From NCBI GenBank assembly GCA_950295325.1, contig OX485805.1, positions 7,130,501-7,194,500 of the forward strand: 64,000 bases of DNA. Direction: 5' to 3'. Below the pieces are notes generated by a model that saw only the letters and a list, made by a program, of their open reading frames with translations, had not been told where the DNA came from and did no database searches. The translations under genes and the position numbers were made by a program. Numbering within the stretch: the stretch's first letter is position 1; each line of letters starts with the position of its first letter. Source of the DNA: Polytrichum commune (Eukaryota; Streptophyta; Polytrichopsida; Polytrichales; Polytrichaceae). Positions 22,320 through 34,900 of the stretch are shown here, in pieces.

Positions 22320-23470
22320 TTTGACAGGGAAATCATCACTTTCTTCACTCCACTTGGTCAACAACAACATGGGCAAAGAGAAAGCATTGATCTGCGCTTG
22401 TGCTCATAATCTACAATTGCGACAGCAAAGAATGCTATCAGTTACATACACAGTGGCTGTTCAATGTCAGGACCAGCAGTTCCAGGGATTGCAGGTCGAA
22501 GGAGGTCTTGGTATGTTGAGCACCATGACATGTGCTTATGGAAGTGTTATGTACGGGGATGTTACCTTCATCCAAGATCTCAAAGGGTCTCCAAATTATT
22601 TTCAGACACATGAGTCCCACATAATCGTGACATTCCAAGCTGTTAACAATCATCTTCAGAAGCTTGAATTTTGCACTAATCCTGCACCATCAAAGGTCAC
22701 AGGCATGTGTAGCCACTACAATCCCTGCAAGACATGTACCTAATCCACCTGGGCATTATTGTGCTTATAGAGTGATTCGAGGGAAAAGACAGTAATCTCC
22801 TCTTCCTACATGCTTGAACAGGCCAAGGACGTGTTTGTGACTTATTATTGTAGTCTTCAGGCCGAGACACTGGTGCCTTTTGAAGAGGGGATATTTTTCT
22901 GCAAATCTGCTCAAAAATTGTCTCGAATAATTATTCTATCACCATGTTCGTCACCGAACTATGAGTTGTGAAACCTCAACACAGCATGTATGAACAATAC
23001 TGCTGACAGTTGATGTGCAAGCTTCAAAGGACCGTCTCATTGTTGCACCGTTGAACTCAAAAGGCTGCAAAGAGTGTTTCCAAAGTCTGGTTTTGATCGT
23101 GTCTCAGTATGGTTGGACACCAAACTGCAACTGTCATCTCAGTGGATCTCCATCCTGTTCAATTCTCCACCAAAACTGATGACCTACTTGTGGCAACATT
23201 CCTTTGCAAAAAGTTGGTCCAAACACACAATTTTGTACCTCATTCAGAGGGATTGTGTTTGCACCCTGTACAAGAGCCTCAGAAGGAAACAAATGCTTTT
23301 CATAGTAGTCATGGAGCTACACACCAGGGTGCCAGCAAGAAACTCACTTTTTCCCGGAAGAGCTTTTCAATCTTATTCTGCACAGCTTTGCTGTTGAGTA
23401 GACTGTAGCCGAATGCCTCGTCAAAATCTCACCATATGATTTTCATTCGATCTAGGGATGCCTGTTTGAT
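22320..23470. other. Unassigned, gene-like but unrecognised stretch
   Basis: GC content and codon-like texture are higher than in surrounding DNA. A 140-codon plus-strand frame (22321-22743) contains VQCQDQQFQGLQVEGGLGML, and two overlapping frames occupy 23074-23408. I recognise none of them. The stretch lies just downstream of the minus-strand BTB gene, so part may be its 3' untranslated region, or it may be a broken gene. Confidence 0.25.
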
Positions 23471-23524
23471 GATTCGTGGGGGATGATGTGGCGTTGCCAA
23501 ATGCCGTCAGCAACATCAGAATGC

Positions 23525-23750
23525 TCCAGTGCTCATTGTGGTCAGGCCAATTTTTTTTGCCAATGTGTATGTTTCTGTTTGAATACAAGGAGGCACATCA
23601 TCACCCGGAATTGACGACCTTTTCATGCCTGATCACTACATCCAGTAATGGACACATGTCGCCCTACCATCGGCTGTAGTAGGCACTCAGTACCTACTTC
23701 AATGTGCAACCGAGGCTCCGTAGGTTGGGCGCCTATTATAGCCCGTGGCA
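23525..23750. repeat. Dispersed repeat family E, copy 3
   Basis: Diverged copy of the repeat in the intron of gene A: GTGGTCAGGCCAA, CACTACATCCAGTAATGGACA, TAGTAGGCACTCAGTACCTAC and GGTTGGGCGCCTATTATAGC in the same order. It ends about 20 bp before the stop codon of the BTB gene, in its 3' flank. Confidence 0.6.
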
Positions 23751-23769
23751 GGGCTCTTCACATCCATAC

Positions 23770-26700
23770 CTAGTTCATAACTGATGGATCCAACTTCTCA
23801 CCCACTCTGAGCTTCAGATCCAGTTTCAAAAAAACAGGACCATTGATGGTGAGGTTCCACCTCGGCACACTAAACCCACGTTCAATCCCCCAACCCGAGA
23901 AGAAGTCCGTGAAAGGGATGCAACACCCTGCAAGCTCTGACGCTGTCAAATTGAAGGTACCACTGGTTTTCGTGTCATAGTTTTGGGAGTAGTCCCGCTT
24001 CGTGGCGATCGTGTACTCCACAAACTTGTTGCCAGAATCGTTTTCGAATGCTTTCCAGACAGTTTCACTACAAGGAGGCAGGATGAGGTTGATGAAGCAC
24101 GTAAGCTGCTGGTTGTAGCTTGTTTTCACTTGACCGTGACGCGCCTCAAGGTAAAATGCATACTTGTCGCAGAGATGGAACGTGCGAGACTGGAAGCTCT
24201 GGCCTGTGCATATGACCATCTCGAGCGGGAACTCGAAATACACTTGGCAGCTGCCGTCCGGTTGCTTCACTTGAAAAGTTTTGGAGTTTCCCCAAAAGTT
24301 TTCCAAAATCATGGGATTACGTGGCCGGTAACGGTTGTGGTTTGTCTTTTTCCATAGCATCTGTTGCTGTCTGGCGTGGGTGAAGCTCTTGAACTTCAGT
24401 GCTTCCATCACCAATTCCTAAAGACAAAATTGAAGCAGATGTGTAGGTTCAGATCCTGTGGGAACTCCACAATTAAGACGCAGAAGGCCAGAATAGTGCT
24501 CAGATGAATGACCATTCTGTGCACTTGATTTCCAGCACACTCTACCACTCTATGGTCCACCAAATTTAGTGGGAGTATCCAGGTGAACCGGATATTTTCA
24601 TCCAACCATGTGGGAACCCAGAGGCTTGCCCTTGGGGTAGATAGGTGCAGGCCAGCTTGTCTGCGCCCATTCAAGGTGGTTCACCTTTGAAAGGAGGCAG
24701 TAGTCTTTGCGGGGGCCTTGTGATTCTTGTGATGCCCGAGTCGGGATTACATATAGAGTTCGACCAACTCGAACTTGAAGCAAAGCAACACCATTATTCA
24801 TGCCCGTGGCAACATCAGAGTTATCTCTTTTCTGTATCCTCATTGGTTGATTTAGAACAGATTTCTCTAGAATAGGATGTATGGGTGTGGCATTGTTGTG
24901 TGAAAATTAGTGCTGATTAAATTCATCATACACAAATATTGGAGTCAATTCTCTAGAACCCATCCATCTGGGTGGAAGATCAACCAACCTGGCATGTTGC
25001 ACTTTGCATCAGGGGATTCATTGACACAACATCGACAAGAAAGTCGCCTGTCATCCATGGGAACCGAATCACACACGCGACTTCCTCAGCCGCCTGCTGC
25101 TTCTCCTCTGCTGTCTGACAATTCGCGTTCACCCAGTCAAGGAAAATCTGAAATACTTCCTCCTCATATGAAACCATCAGAGCGTCTCTGTCAAGGATAA
25201 CCTTCACGCCCTCGATCGAAAGGGACAGAAAGTCCCCCTTCTTTGATGCAATGTTCTGAAACCACCATGCAAAAGGATCCACGCGAGAATTGAAATTCAG
25301 ACCACATCACATGTATACAGATTACCTTTTCTTACGCATTTAAGTAATAAATACTCATACCAGTAGTAACTGAAATCCAAAAACTACTGTCCACTCATTT
25401 CAAAAACCTAAACACTAGGAACATCCCACACGCAGTTAAGCAGCCAGTTATTATTGAGGCCATGTATACAAGATAAACCATCAAGCATGTCATCATTCAG
25501 TTTCACTTCTGCACTATAATTCTCAAAGCTTGGAAGGGAGGAGTTCGGACGATTGTAAGCTTCTGCGCCACTTCATATTCCCTACACACAATTTAACCTC
25601 TAAGGTAAGCATGTCCAATTCAGGCACTTATCTTGATCAGACACCTATGAGTGGTGTGTGGTCATGTTTGAATCTAAAAACGGACACCAAAAAGACGTGT
25701 ACTTACAAGAGATTGGACTCTGAGCTCAGAATTTGTTGACTATTCTAGGTTAAGTAGTCAACATAATTAGAAGAACCTATATGATCATGTACGAAGAAAA
25801 AGGAAATCTTCAATTTTGATATCGAATAAGATAATCCTTTGAGCTCCAAAAACGATCGGATAATGACTACAGCCTCATACTAATTGTATGTTAAATATTA
25901 TAGGAGAAGTGGGTGCAGAGCCAAAAGTTTACCTTTAAGGCCCACTTACTTTACTGAACATTCGCGATTCAAGCAACGGGTCCACAAGGGTTACATTTTT
26001 TAGAGATCCACAGAAAGAATGTATGAATTTTGCTGAGGAGAATGTTAACAAGAGGAAACATGCCTGGAATTCTGCTGCAAGATAGTTGCAGCAATGCTCA
26101 ACCACAGGTTGCACAGCCCGATCGGCTTTCAGAGACTCTGGCAAGCCAAGAATAAGCAAGCAATCGTTCAGTGTGCTCGGAAACGTCTTCAACACATTTG
26201 CCAGTGGTTCCATGCATGATGAAATAGCGAATCGGTCTGCCAAGCAGAGGAGTGTTACAGTGCCTTCCACATCTACTGGCTCCGCGAGTCGCCCCGTGTA
26301 CATGTACCGAATGAGCTGGTGAAGTCCCAATTTCTCTACACATTGTAAGGAAAAAGAGGAAAATCGGTGTACGCAATTATGCAGAATTCTGAGTTGATGA
26401 GACCAAAATTCACATGCTCTTATTTTATCTGTGTTCTAAAGTGCTGAATTGACCCAGAATGCTTTCAGCTGAATGGATAAGGAGGAGAGTTAAGGTTTAA
26501 AACACCACACCTTCTTCAGAAACTTTCACTTTCGCGACCCCCGAGCTTGACTCGCTCATGCCATTGGAGAACAGACTCATGAAGTAATCTGAATGAGCAG
26601 CCAGTATAACAGAATTGATATGCATTTTCTCTGTTTTCTGTCCGTCTGCAACGTCAACCTTGTCTTCTTTGTCACCACCTAACACCTGTTCCAACACCAG

Positions 26701-27100
26701 GAGAAATAGACCCGCGTGACCTGAAATTCGATTAAGGAGCTGAATGCACCTTCCTAAGAGCTCGCATATTGTCGGGAACTGAAGCTCTGCTACAAGACTT
26801 TCTTTGCAATTACATCTCTCCGTTTGCAGCAATAAGGTCACATTCTTTCCATTGATGTAACCTAGGCTCACGTAGAGTTCTTAAGATAGTGGGGAGCTCA
26901 CTCTTTTGATTTTGAGTGTAGGTATGAATAGAGTAAAATTGGCAGGAATGATTTACGCTTTCAAGATTCAGCCTTAACTCGGTGAGGAATGGGCCATTTT
27001 TCTTGGGTATTAAGAAGGGGTCCCTCCCAAGGAAACTCAACAAATGATATGCAAATTCTTGGCCATTAGGTCTCAAATTCAATAGAGAGTAATGGAATTT

Positions 27101-27139
<39 letters not shown>

Positions 27140-27389
27140 ATGTCTAACAATGCTGGCAGATAGAGAGCATCCTGCATTAACTATGTCCCAAAGGAAATCA
27201 TCATTTGGAAGAAAAAACAATGGAGAAACATTTGCAAAAGAGTGGTGTTGGAGTCACCTCCAACTGAAGTACACGGTCCGAGAACTCAGGATTGTCGTAA
27301 GCAAACTCGAAGCTCACCATCTTGTCAATCCCTCCACCATCACCAAAATTCAGCCTCTTTGAACTTTCCTTTCCCGAATCAAATCGCAT
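23770..27389 (-). CDS. BTB/POZ-BACK protein, POB1/LRB-like (five exons)
   Basis: Exons are 27258-27389, 26511-26685, 26064-26335, 24989-25255 and 23770-24417; the phases agree and give about 497 residues. It resembles Arabidopsis POB1/LRB proteins, nuclear substrate adaptors of CUL3 ubiquitin ligases. The N-terminus has FEFAYDNPEFSDRVLQLE. The BTB domain (about residues 36-125) has KMHINSVILAAHSDYFMSLF, SNGMSESS and LIRYMYTG. A BACK-like region contains VIRFPWMTGDFL. The C-terminal domain (about 300-497) begins NRYRPRNPM and ends near FLKLDLKLRV. The start is the first in-frame ATG after a stop; a non-coding first exon is possible. Intron 3 uses a GC donor (CAG|GCATGT); the others are GT-AG. 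Acceptors are clear (TTTAG, TTTCAG). Function is inferred from the family only. Confidence 0.9.
25585..25930. repeat. Dispersed repeat family D, copy 3 (in intron 3 of BTB gene)
   Basis: Lies wholly inside the 808-bp intron 3. Landmarks: CAGACACCTATGAGTGG, AATCTAAAAACGGACACCAA, GAGATTGGACT and AAGTAGTCAACATAATTAGA. Confidence 0.65.
27104..27138. repeat. (GA)n microsatellite in intron 1 of BTB gene
   Basis: About 17 uninterrupted GA units, read as (CT)n on the coding strand. Confidence 0.95.
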
Positions 27390-27946
27390 ATTAAACCCTA
27401 CATCTTGAATGTACAGAGCCTCCAAGAGATGGCATTCACAAGCCACTGGCCTGACTCAATTGCAGGCACATTCTCTTGAATGATATGAAGCAATTCACTA
27501 TCTCATATGGGTAAAATCGAAGAAATATCACGCAGAATTGATTGACCAGGTCACAACGTAGAACTCAGAAGACAATTCTTGCTTTCCTGGAAAATTGCTG
27601 AAAGTGGACCAACTTCGACATGTCCTACAACTACAGCTACAACTAGAGCAGAAAGCCTTCAGATTGGTTTCTAACTTAACCTACCAAAATTCAACTCACT
27701 TGGATCACGCCTTAAAATAAATTTTGGAAGGCTCCACTTCCATACCCAGCTTATAGATCTACTCACACCAGGCTGGTGTGATCGAAGGAGACAATTTTCT
27801 GTGGCGAGATTCCAAACGAATGCAAGTGAAAGTGGCGTCTTGAGATGCTTGACGGACACTCCAAGCTGCTTGAGATGTTCGCCGTGGGTACATCTTGGGG
27901 ATCCAAAGCGTCAGCGCGTGTAGACTCTGCTGCTTGACTCTTGGAG

Positions 27947-27954
27947 TATATAAT
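27947..27954 (-). promoter_or_regulatory. Possible TATA box upstream of the BTB gene
   Basis: ATTATATA on the minus strand, about 560 bp upstream of the ATG, which leaves room for a long or spliced leader. TATATA reads both ways, so the direction is uncertain. Confidence 0.25.
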
Positions 27955-28320
27955 GTGAACGTGCCTAATTCGGTTACTTAAATCTTAATTTGACACCTAT
28001 ATTTGAGTGGCATGTGATTGGGTGTGGATCTAAGGACGGACATCAACAAGACATGTGTGTAAAATGGATTGGATCACGTGTCTACAATGTGTTAACCGTT
28101 TTAAGTTCAATAGTCAAAATAATTGGGGGGACTTATATTATCATTTAATAAGAAAGAAAAACTACACTTTCATAGTGACCTCCATATTAAATCATGCGGA
28201 AAATGGATACATGTGCGATTTGGATTTGATAATCACCTTGCATGTTTCATATCCTATGAGAATTGTGTCTAGAACTATAAGTGTTTGATTAAGACCCGCT
28301 TAGAGCCCACTTATCTTCTT
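27955..28320. repeat. Dispersed repeat family D, copy 4
   Basis: Contains GACACCTATATTTGAGTGG, GGTGTGGATCTAAGGACGG, CAACAAGACATGTGTGT and CAATAGTCAAAATAATTGG. It lies directly upstream of the BTB gene. Confidence 0.65.
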
Positions 28321-29459
28321 GTATAAACGAGGACGGGCAGGTATTGACATTCCAGAGTTCCAGAGCAAACCAACAATCAACAACATGTAGAGTGGGCATC
28401 GGGGTGATGGTTAGGGATACTTTATTCATATGCACGGATGCATCAAGTTGGGACAAAACATGCTCACATCAACAACTATACTTTGAGAACCTTGGAACAA
28501 CGTGGGATGGCCTGGGGAAACCAATTCACGTGCAAGGGTGCAACATGCCAGGATAATACACACCTAAAACTAATACATTATGTATAGATGCATGCATGTA
28601 TGTATGTATTTACACAATTTTTTTATAATATTCATAATTATTGTCTTGACTGCTTCTCAAATTAACAAGTTTGGTAAGTTAGTTTAAATTAGCAATGCCA
28701 AAACTTGCATAATTTCCATCATACTACTGTAGTGTAATAAGGTAGAAAAACCATAACACATGAAAATAAGGTAACTCGCATTGAAGATTTGGTCTAACAA
28801 TCATGAGATAATTTTCCAAGATAGACGAGAAGGATTCATGAAGAATGCAAGTTGTTTCAAAAAAAATCCGCCCTATACAAAAAATGCTACAATTTTTCCA
28901 AGTGGAAAGTTGTCCAAGCTCCTACTCATTCACTAGATTCTCCCTACACTGAACACAGTAATCCGCATTTTCATACAGAACATCGCCTAAATTGGTTACC
29001 TCGTGAGTACATTAACACTTGACTCCCATTGGCTACACTAAGTGTGCACGCATTGAAGTTGCCGCCGAGCCATGATCGGTTTTAGAAATGACACTTCACC
29101 ATTATGACGGTGGTCTAGTGCATGGCTAGAGGGTGGTTAACGGGTTATGATATTTCTACCTTAGATGCCTTCTTATCTCTTATTCTAGTTCCAATTTTCA
29201 CATATCTCAATTTGTGCTTGTAAGAGCCAAGACCTTTCCAAACCTAATAACAAACCGCACGCATCAAGGCTCGACAAGTTTAAAAGGTCGTGATAGCATG
29301 CAGCATGTGGGCACCACCGCACTTGCTTCCACAACCCACAAAGTTCATTACACTACATTATTAGAACTTGGGGTATGCCTAATAGTCAAGTGACTTTTAC
29401 GAAGGTGAGGGATATATTTACATACATAAGCAAATCATGTAGTACACAATATGAACGAA
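28321..29459. other. Intergenic, no gene recognised
   Basis: AT-rich apart from 28330-28560. A short GCATGCATGTATGTATGTAT stretch lies near 28588. No gene recognised. Confidence 0.4.
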
Positions 29460-29828
29460 CTACACTAACTATAATATTTAGTGTCACCGATTCTAATTGT
29501 CTTGTTCAATACTAATTGTAAAACCGTGGTATAGTGTCACCAACACTAAATGTTAACCCAACATTATTTGTCATTCTTGTTAAAAAATCGTGGATTATAC
29601 ATTTTCAGTGTTGTAATTACTGTCACCTACTAAGTGGTTTTTATTGCAATCGTCCATGACAATATTTTCACCACAAGTTGTTGATAAGAGAAGGTATTGT
29701 CAATGGATGAACTCATCCGTCATCCATGACAGTATTTGTTCAGTTATTCATAAGAAGTGTCAGCCAAAAAGGTACCATAGTGACATCAAATACCATATAT
29801 ATGACACGAAATATCATATTTAGTGTAG
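29460..29828. mobile_element. Small inverted-repeat element (family X), copy 1
   Basis: The left end CTACACTAACTATAATATTT (29460) is the imperfect complement of the right end ATATCATATTTAGTGTAG (29811-29828). The body (CACCGATTCTAATTGTCTTG, AATGGATGAACTCATCC, ACCATAGTGACAT) recurs at 36370-36733. Both copies are followed at once by a piece of MITE family H in reverse (here 29829-29880). No coding capacity. Confidence 0.65.
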
Positions 29829-30523
29829 TTATAGATGAATCGGTTGAGTTTGAGAAATAACCGGTTGAAGTTCAAGACATGATGATTCAACATAACCAAC
29901 AAATTAATCCTTAGGCACAACAAGTCTTCACATGCTTGGGTTTAATAATCGCAAGCGGGGATTTTGGTTTTGGAAGTTGCACTCTGGAGAGGAACATATT
30001 TGTTAGCACATATTGAAGTAGTTTTACATCTAACACCATCGCCCTAGGACAAGACCAAGGATGTCTTACAAACATACATTCTATTCACTCCAGCCTTGTA
30101 CGGAGACTGGAGTTCTTCTTCTTAGCATCGCTCAAGTCATAAGAGCCCTTCCCACTAAGGTTGGTATATCAACAATAACATAACGTAACGTTTATCCAAC
30201 TTCAATTTGTATGAAGCCATGAGCACTTGATGATCAACACATGATGTTATTTGTAAGTATTGCTTACAAATCCATGAATGTAGTATTTATAATAGCATAG
30301 GTGATTCCAAAACGTTGTTGTAGTTGGCGTGATGGGCATTCAAAAAAAAGTGTCATGCAAAGCAATGAGGTAAAGGAGTCATCATGTTGGCAAAGAATGG
30401 TGCATGCTAAATTGCCGTGAAAAAGAAGTGAGGCATTTGAATGCTTAGGTGGTGGTTCAAATTCTCCTATCACCAAGGTTGTCGAAGCAATAGAGGATGC
30501 CCCTATGCAATAAGCTTCAAAAG

Positions 30524-30751
30524 CAGTGCCCGAGAAGTTTTTGGGCATATATAGTTGGTGAAGATCCTAGTGATTCTAAATCCAGCCGGTTACATGTTGA
30601 CATCTTCTGGCTTGCTTTATTCATTTGAGGTATATTCCATAGATTCCTCTAAAACGATTGGTAATTCTCTTAAAGTCTCCAACTTCAACCGGTTATTTCT
30701 CCAACTCAACCGGTTCATCTGTAACTAATTGCCGGTTCTTCCCGGACATTG
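30524..30751. mobile_element. Small hAT-like MITE (family H), copy 2
   Basis: Begins CAGTGCCCGAGAAGTTTTTG and ends TTCTTCCCGGACATTG, an imperfect inverted repeat. Flanks are TTCAAAAG (30516-30523) and TTCAAAAT (30752-30759), 7 of 8 identical. The best-preserved ends of the three copies. Confidence 0.8.
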
Positions 30752-30759
30752 TTCAAAAT

Positions 30760-32990
30760 ATCTTAATTTATTAATATAAATTAATCACATCTAGATATGC
30801 AAAGTCAAATATAAAACATAAATTCGAAAAATCTAAAAGAAATAAACCAATTGAAAGAACGCATATGATTTTGTATACACAAACATTTTTCAGTGAAACA
30901 TTACATTCATTATCATCAACAGCACATATTACATTACAAATAGATAAATTAGTTTCCCAAGTCATATCATCATATTCTATTTATAGAATGTAATGGTTTA
31001 TGATATTGGTTCAATTAAAAAATGATTTAATCTTCTGGAATATTTTTAGTCATATTCTCAAATAATACATGGAATTGCATAAATAGAAGCACAAAGCATA
31101 AAAATTGAAAGATTTGTTTCAATTCTAAAAAAAAGTATGTTTAAGCCATAGTGTGATAGTATAAATGGAAAATATATGATTTATGATATGTTTATGATAT
31201 TTATTTTAGATTTTTTTGAATATTGAGAAAATAAACATAAAATTATCAGTCTCTTCCATTTAAGTGTATTTCACCTAAATCTTGTTATTTACTTGATAAG
31301 ATTTTTTTTGGAGATATTCAGAATATGATTATTTATTCTAAATCGTAGATTATGAAATCTTCAATAAATTTCACAAAACTTCAACTAATCCAGAAATTAG
31401 AGACTAATTACATGTTATGTAACATATGTAAAAAAAAAGGAGTTATTCAATCGACCATTTGGTTTGTTAAATTGACCACAAAGATGCGTTGCATAGTCAC
31501 ATGACTTGTCAAAAATTCAATTTTTTTTATCATACCTTACATATCAATTATTATTGTTTTAACCAATGTGTGGTTGATTTACCAACCCCCTCAAAGAACT
31601 ACCATGATTAGGTTGATACATAAATATGGAGATCCAGTAGAATAACATGTCATGTATCGTGATTATATATTTGAGATATGTACAACTTGCAAATGCAATC
31701 AAAAGATTATATTCTTGTTTTTATGGTTCTAGTAACCCCAAAGGACCATGTGCATAGCAGAGTAATATTTATCACAATTTTCACATGTTTGATTGGGGAT
31801 TTTAAAGTTTTCTCATAAATTGTTCATGGGCAACTCCACAGACTTTAGCCGTGATGGTTATTAGTGGGTATACTCAGTAAACCCGCTCCGAGTTCACATA
31901 TGAACTCGAGGCCATGATCAAGGTACATCGTCCCTCATTCATGCCATCCCAAGGAGTTGGTTCTCTCTCTCTCTCTCTCTCTCTCTTCAATTTGGTTGTT
32001 TCATATATACACATTACTTTGTATATATGTACAAACATATGAATAAATAAGCTCAAATGGGTTTGTTTATACATACTAAAGCCATCATAATATAAGGCCT
32101 TGAGTACAACTAACTAAAGTGGCTCATAACCATATAATATTCTAAATATTGGCTAAACAAGTAGATTTGACAAGTACCCAAAGTGTATATGGAAAAAAGT
32201 GACAGCCGTACCTAAGGCCCACACCTACGAAACCCGGAAGCATTTGCAAAGTGGGCCATGTGGAGGCTATTTAGTAAGGGCGTACTACTACAAGATATGG
32301 GACGTCCAAATTGGAACATCTTAATCGTTGCTTCCTAAGCAAGGTCATTTAGGATTAGGGGAACCCTAAACCCTTAAGCATTATTTAACACTAAACAATG
32401 AAAAGTAGCCCATTCCAAGAGGTAAGTGTTGTCCAAAGTATGTTGAGTTGTGGATTGGTGTCGTGAGCAGTCACAACTACATGTATGATGGCAACATTTA
32501 AGGTGCAAAGAGTTTTTTACCTCCATTGTAGAGCAAAGTTATAGACATTGGACACAATCATAAACATGTTTCCCTCTTGTTATCAAAGTTTAACTATATG
32601 TATGCATAGATGTGACATCTATAACACGTGGAACACTATTGCGAACATCCGGTGTACACAACTAACCTCATTTTTTTTGTTGATGTTTGGGTGGGCAAAT
32701 GTGAGATAGTTCCTTTAGGGATGCAGTCATAAGAGCTTGTTGTTAGGAGGAAGGAGGTTATGTCTATGTTGTGTGGCATCTTGTGTTCTACAAAACCAAT
32801 AGAGAAGGCGTTGATTTGATTGGAGTATGTAGATACATTATTTTTGCCATTACCTCGAGGGTTTCAGCATAAACTAAGTGTCTAAGTCTGCACAAATGTT
32901 GTCAAGGTGAGCAACAAATGCCCAAACTGCAACACAACCTAGTTGTTGTAAGTTGGTATTTTTGCTACAACAAGGGATAAACAACTTGCG
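30760..32990. other. AT-rich intergenic stretch, no gene recognised
   Basis: Mostly very AT-rich with homopolymer runs. A (CT)n microsatellite of about 12 units lies at 31963-31986. No frame with a recognisable domain. Confidence 0.45.
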
Positions 32991-32999
32991 CATCACATA

Positions 33000-33680
33000 G
33001 CAAGTTTTGAACAAACCTCGCATTTTTCTTAGAATTGGGACATATAGATTGTTTGACAACTTTGAATTTGAATCACGTTTCTTTTGCAAAAATAATAAGC
33101 AAGAAAATAATCCCTCAAAAGAGGGTGATCCCACCCACCTTCCCGGGTGTCTCTTGTTTAGGGGGTATGCATCCCAACCCCTTTGTATTAAATAGGTTCT
33201 TAGTTGGTCATATTTGTAATGTTTACTGTTGATGGTTATTTGGGCACCAATTATGCATAGAATCTCTAGTCTTGCAAGGAATTGACATGGTGGGGTGTTG
33301 CAGTCGCATGGTAGTAGATACCAAAATTGTTGAGTTTAAAGGTTTGTCATTGGTGGATCTTGCATTTTTTTAGTGTGCTAATATGTTGATTTGAAGAGTT
33401 TGAACTATGAGGTGTATGGCTTTGGTGTGCATGGCTATCCGTAGTTTTTTGATGTGTGAGTTTGTGCACATAGAGAGGAGGTATGACCATGTGGCTTTGT
33501 TGTTATTTGGGCAAAGGGTACAGTTGGGGTTGGTATGGCTGAGTGCCCAAAAGATTTACAAGGGGTAGTAATTATGTGGCACTAGTGCTTTATGCTTATA
33601 GCGTTTGAGATTGTTTTGATTATCAAGATTAGTATGTAAAAACTCAACAATGAAAAACAAAGAGGATGTTTGAATCTAAG
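33000..33680 (-). pseudogene. Decayed LINE (RNase H family), C-terminal piece
   Basis: On the minus strand NCTLCPNNNKATWSYLLSMC aligns with the zinc knuckles of the copies at 40830 and 19200; the conserved His is Tyr here. Before it is LKRYKHKALVPHNYYPL, matching LLKLRHGQYMGNAIKQLFF of the 18737-20027 copy. After frameshifts come HYKYDQLRTYLIQRGWDAYP and NNLYVPILRKMRGLF, matching the end of the 37020-41440 copy. The rest of the element is absent or unrecognisable. Confidence 0.65.
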
Positions 33681-33689
33681 TTTTGGCTT

Positions 33690-34735
33690 GTGTTGCCTTC
33701 TTGATGGTCAAAATGCTTTTTTTGAGACAATATTTTGCCTTCCCAACCTCCGCATGTGAGTTCATCTTGACATGTACAAAAAGAAGTTACATTTTTGAAG
33801 TTTTATTTACTGATTCTCTAGGCTTGCTATGCGTAGATGTTAAATATGAGTTGATTTGTGAATTTTATTCGATAGAAAACACATTTCCCAATTACTCAAA
33901 TCCAAACAATCCATGAAAATATACATGTATTTAAAGACATCTATTTTTGTTTTTGTTTTTGTTGGAGTCCATATCAATTCTATTTGAACCTATCCACAAA
34001 TACATGCCTTGATGCCAAAATGCTTCCAAAATGTCAAAAAAACAATTCCAACAAATCTACATGTCACCATGCTTTTTGATAGGTAAATGAACATATTTAT
34101 TGGAAGTAAGTGTGCCCTTACATTGCGGAAACCCCCATATATGCTTGTTTTTTTGCAAATGGATTCAACTTATGTCTTGTGGACCTTGTTAAAAAAACCC
34201 AAAAAACCCCAAATCTGGCCTTATGGTCCTATGGGGGGGTAATTGCAATAGAAAGTAAACATTAAAATTATCATCCCATTGGTTGAGTATTTAGAAATTT
34301 CAATAGTGATAATTTAGATGAAGTAGATTTAGAAATTATGTTAAATGAAACCATTTTTCATTCTATATATAATTCCAATCAGTGTGCAGTAAAAATATAA
34401 GTAAATTTAAAATATTAATACATACCATTCATAGTTAATCATTGTTGTCAAACATGTGCATATCCAATCAATTGCTCGTTTTGCAATGGGTTGAGCTAAC
34501 TATGGATTTGATATCACACCCATAGTATAGATGACATTAAAATCTTATTTTCATACTTGTTGGGAGTTTGTACGAATGCCTTTTAAAAACAAACTGGGTT
34601 GTTAAGGTTGAAATATAAATAGTTCGGGATTCACACATCATACTTTAACCTAGGCCTATTTTCAAGGATTTTATATATGTTGATGTAGGCCCGCATAATC
34701 TACTAGTTTCTTAGATCATGTAATCAAAGAAACAT
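33690..34735. other. AT-rich intergenic stretch, no gene recognised
   Basis: No recognised feature; short frames only. Confidence 0.4.
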
Positions 34736-34739
34736 AAAA

Positions 34740-34900
34740 TTAATGGGCTTAATTTGGTTACTAATCTTAATTGGACATTGAAATTAATAGGGTGTTGTGT
34801 AGTTATTTGTTAATCTAAAATTGGATATCAAAGACAAGTGTTTAAGACAAAGTGGACTACATGCTCGAAACTTGTTGATTACTTGAAGTTGAATATTGAA
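34740..34900. repeat. Dispersed repeat family D, copy 5 (weak)
   Basis: Landmarks are diverged: GTTACTAATCTTAATTGGACA, AATCTAAAATTGGATATCAA, AAGTGGACTACATG and GTTGATTACTTGAAGTTGAA. It is placed in the family by order of blocks. Confidence 0.4.

Noticed and set aside
22321..22743. 140-codon frame as a confident gene
   Set aside because: No known motif and the downstream sequence is broken in all frames; left as unassigned.
27099..27220. Arg/Glu or Leu/Ser repeat peptide frames
   Set aside because: Translations of the (GA)n microsatellite in an intron.
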